A program made the position numbers and the translations under genes. Below are positions 62,069-64,000 of a stretch of DNA of 64,000 nucleotides, one piece after another. Every line of letters begins with the position of its first letter. Position 1 is the first letter of the stretch. The notes below the pieces were generated by a model. The model had not been told where the DNA came from, made no database searches, and saw nothing but the letters and a program-made list of their open reading frames with translations. This DNA comes from Rikenellaceae bacterium. Its GTDB lineage: Bacteria > Bacteroidota > Bacteroidia > Bacteroidales > UBA932. The stretch is from contig CAAGNP010000012.1 in NCBI GenBank assembly GCA_900771335.1, positions 62,001 through 126,000 on the forward strand, given 5' to 3'.

Positions 62069-63409
62069 CTACTCTTCCACCAGAACCCTTACAGACTTGT
62101 TGAAATACTCCATGGCAGCAAAGTGATTGATCGCTTTGTGTGTCTCCTCCTTTGCTTTATTGAAATCACCCATCTTATCCTTTGGCACAGGGACAGCAGG
62201 TGGCATCTTCATAGTTAGAGGGTTGATGGGCGATCCGTTTTTCCATACACGGAAATCCAGGTGAGGTCCTGTAGAGCGGCCGGTACTGCCAACATAGCCA
62301 ATTACCTGCCCTTGCTTGACGCGTGTACCCACAGCGATACCCTTTCCATATTTTGAAAGATGAAGATATGCCGATGTATATACAGAATTGTGCTTGATTT
62401 TCACAGTGTGGCCTCCGGCACCTTTGTAGCCTTTCTCCACCACTACCCCATCTCCGATACTCACCACCGGTGTGCCGGTCGGGGCAGCATAGTCTATACC
62501 TGTGTGCGGCTGCACTTTTCGTGTCACAGGGTGCCTTCTGGCATAAGTGAATCCTGAGCTGATTCTCTTGTAGTTGAGCGGAGCCTTGAGGAAAGCCTTA
62601 CGCATGCTCTCACCCTTCTCATTCCAATACTCATTGCCCTGATCATCCAGCACATAGTGATATGCCTGATATTTGTTCCCGGCATGGGTAAACTCGGCAT
62701 ATTTTACATTTCCAATATCCAGCACATTCCCTTTATAGCTCATCACCTCATACAAGGCTTTGAACGAATCCCCCCGCTGGAGACCGAAAAAGTCGATACT
62801 CCACGCGTAGATGTCCGAAAGACTGAGGGCCAGAAGCGGTGTCACGCCCGCTTTCTGAAGATCGGCCCATAGGGAGGTATTGATAGTCACCTCAGCATAG
62901 TGAAGTGTGGTTTCGATCTCTTTTTCGTGTATGGCTACAGTGAGTGAATCCTTCAGACCGAATACCACAAACGAGTGCGCATCTTTCTCATATACAAGAT
63001 AATCAAGACGTGCAGAGGAATCTTTCGAAGTGTATGTATGATACTCGTTCCCTACCCTGATCTGCCTTACATCAAAGACCCCTTTACATTTCTGTGTCAA
63101 ATCATACACCACTTTGGCCGGGACACCATTCTTGTCAAGGATAGTGGAGAAAAACTCTCCTTTACCCACTTTATGCTCTTCCACATCATAAAGTGCAATA
63201 GGAATCCCGTACTCATAGATGGTCGTATCAGCACTTTCTGACACCACCTCCTGGGATACCCTCTCCCTATTCACCTCCAAAGGGGATATAAGGAAGAAAA
63301 TGATTACCGCCAGGGCCACTCCCAGCACTATAAGAAACCACTTCAAGAAGTTTTTATTCAAGAATATAGAACGTAAAGAATCTTTGAATTCGTCTGTAAA
63401 AATCTGCAT
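62069..63409 (-). CDS. M23 family metallopeptidase (LytM domain), membrane-anchored
   Basis: A 446-residue protein with one N-terminal transmembrane helix (WFLIVLGVALAVIIFFLISPL, about residues 24-44), a long periplasmic part with OapA/LysM-like strands and a C-terminal LytM domain (about 295-390): HTGIDYAAPTGTPV (HxxxD zinc ligands) and HLDFRVWKNG (HxH-type, here HLDF with the first His of YLHLSKYGKG as the catalytic one). It should cut peptidoglycan crosslinks or stem peptides. It resembles MepM/YebA. It converges on lptB. Confidence 0.92.
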   Translation of the reverse strand: MQIFTDEFKDSLRSIFLNKNFLKWFLIVLGVALAVIIFFLISPLEVNRERVSQEVVSESADTTIYEYGIPIALYDVEEHKVGKGEFFSTILDKNGVPAKVVYDLTQKCKGVFDVRQIRVGNEYHTYTSKDSSARLDYLVYEKDAHSFVVFGLKDSLTVAIHEKEIETTLHYAEVTINTSLWADLQKAGVTPLLALSLSDIYAWSIDFFGLQRGDSFKALYEVMSYKGNVLDIGNVKYAEFTHAGNKYQAYHYVLDDQGNEYWNEKGESMRKAFLKAPLNYKRISSGFTYARRHPVTRKVQPHTGIDYAAPTGTPVVSIGDGVVVEKGYKGAGGHTVKIKHNSVYTSAYLHLSKYGKGIAVGTRVKQGQVIGYVGSTGRSTGPHLDFRVWKNGSPINPLTMKMPPAVPVPKDKMGDFNKAKEETHKAINHFAAMEYFNKSVRVLVEE

Positions 63410-63520
63410 AACAGTGAGGGTAATTTATTCTGTCACGAAAGTAATCTATTTTTTTGGAAAATTGACAATAAATTGTGGAAAACTTTGTAACAATTTGGAA
63501 TGAAATGGAAAATTAATAGC

Positions 63521-63528
63521 TATCTTTG
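63521..63528 (+). promoter_or_regulatory. -7 box of mraZ and the dcw cluster
   Basis: TATCTTTG, 34 bases before the mraZ ATG. A TTTG at 63494-63497 is 23 bases upstream, slightly farther than the usual 19-21. Several TGGAA/TGTGGAA-like repeats lie between 63473 and 63512; MraZ is known to bind repeated direct motifs before its own gene, so they may be operators. Confidence 0.5.
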
Positions 63529-63562
63529 CATTCACTAAATAGGTAAAAAGGCAAGATCAGAA

Positions 63563-64000
63563 ATGGTAAAATTTGTAGGTGAATATAAAGCTAAGCTTGA
63601 TGACAAGGGGAGATTGGTATTTCCCTCTGCATTCAAGGCACTTATGGGCGAGGAGACCCCCCGTTTCGTAGTGAAGCAGGACCTGTTTTCCGACTGCCTC
63701 TCCATTTACACCTATTCAGAGTGGGAACGCCAATCCGAAGAGATCAAATCTAAGCTAAACTTCTTCAACAAAGAGCACAGCAGATTTTGGAGAGCTTACA
63801 TGGACAACAGAGCTCTCATCGAGCCAGATGGAAAACTTGGAAGAATCACCATCCCCAAATATCTATTGGACAAGATAAAAGTGGACAAAGAGGTCATTTT
63901 CAGCGGAAATGACCACAAGATAGAGCTTTGGGCCAAAGAATTGTTCGAATCGAGCAAGATGGCGGATGACGAATTTGTTTCATTGGCAGAAAAGATTTTA
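63563..64000 (+). CDS. mraZ: MraZ, transcriptional repressor of the dcw cluster (3' end cut by the window)
   Basis: 146 codons up to the window edge. Two SpoVT-AbrB-type half domains are present: GEYKAKLDDKGRLVFPSAFK and the second GKLGRITIPKYLLDKI. Both have the D-x-K/G-R pattern. MraZ is the first gene of the division and cell wall cluster in many bacteria and represses it. The family length is about 145-155, so almost all of the protein is here. The next gene, outside the window, is expected to be rsmH. Confidence 0.95.
   Translation, partial: MVKFVGEYKAKLDDKGRLVFPSAFKALMGEETPRFVVKQDLFSDCLSIYTYSEWERQSEEIKSKLNFFNKEHSRFWRAYMDNRALIEPDGKLGRITIPKYLLDKIKVDKEVIFSGNDHKIELWAKELFESSKMADDEFVSLAEKIL

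Overview
The window is chromosomal DNA of a Bacteroidota bacterium, most likely order Bacteroidales. Evidence: promoters of the Bacteroidota type (TAnnTTTG, several with TTTG 19-20 bases upstream) occur before many genes; lipoproteins are abundant; and family types favoured in this phylum recur (DksA-like protein with one Cys, DUF4783, M13 and M16 peptidases, M23 peptidase with an N-terminal anchor, GT3-type glycogen synthase). Family or genus cannot be fixed from the sequence alone.

Layout. 1-13.9 kb: tail of a ROK-family gene, thioredoxin lipoprotein plus MarR regulator, two tRNA-Pro genes, a GDSL hydrolase, trpS, an esterase/beta-propeller protein, two class C beta-lactamase-like hydrolases, two tandem peroxiredoxins, a TrmH-type methyltransferase, a YitT membrane protein, an M13 peptidase and a small lipoprotein. 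13.9-16.4 kb: an accessory stretch with a frameshifted Rpn-type nuclease, an orphan protein resembling CdiA C-terminal toxin nucleases, 27-bp and 48-bp repeats, a palindromic element and tRNA-Ser. 16.4-21.5 kb: lspA, a dksA-like gene, ileS, cvpA.

21.65-26.7 kb is the most interesting part: a compact operon for a peptide export system. It holds a 46-aa single-helix membrane protein, a C39-peptidase ABC exporter, two short precursors with double-glycine leaders (each core carrying a GxxxG motif), a TolC-like outer-membrane channel and a MacA/HlyD-like adaptor. The genes overlap or nearly touch. It looks like a Gram-negative counterpart of two-peptide (class IIb) bacteriocins, with no modification enzyme in sight. 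The last gene runs into tsaB.

27.3-42.8 kb: a long leftward series, xseA-xseB followed by a glycogen cluster (branching enzyme, debranching enzyme, GT4 transferase, GH57 hydrolase, fused glycogen synthase-phosphorylase), then ribF, a small membrane protein, greA, a HIT protein and a TlpA-like lipoprotein that has lost its redox cysteines. 42.8-54.8 kb: engB, prs, nadE, a small Cys-rich membrane protein, der, a DUF4783 protein, rlmH, a very large NtrY-like histidine kinase that ends tail to tail with an NtrC-like regulator lacking its DNA-binding domain, cmk, ispH and efp. 54.8-64 kb: a transglutaminase lipoprotein, a gene-free stretch with a 110-nt imperfect palindrome, an O-methyltransferase/M16 peptidase/secreted protein operon, dnaX, lptB, an M23 peptidase, and the start of mraZ, which normally opens the division and cell wall (dcw) cluster.
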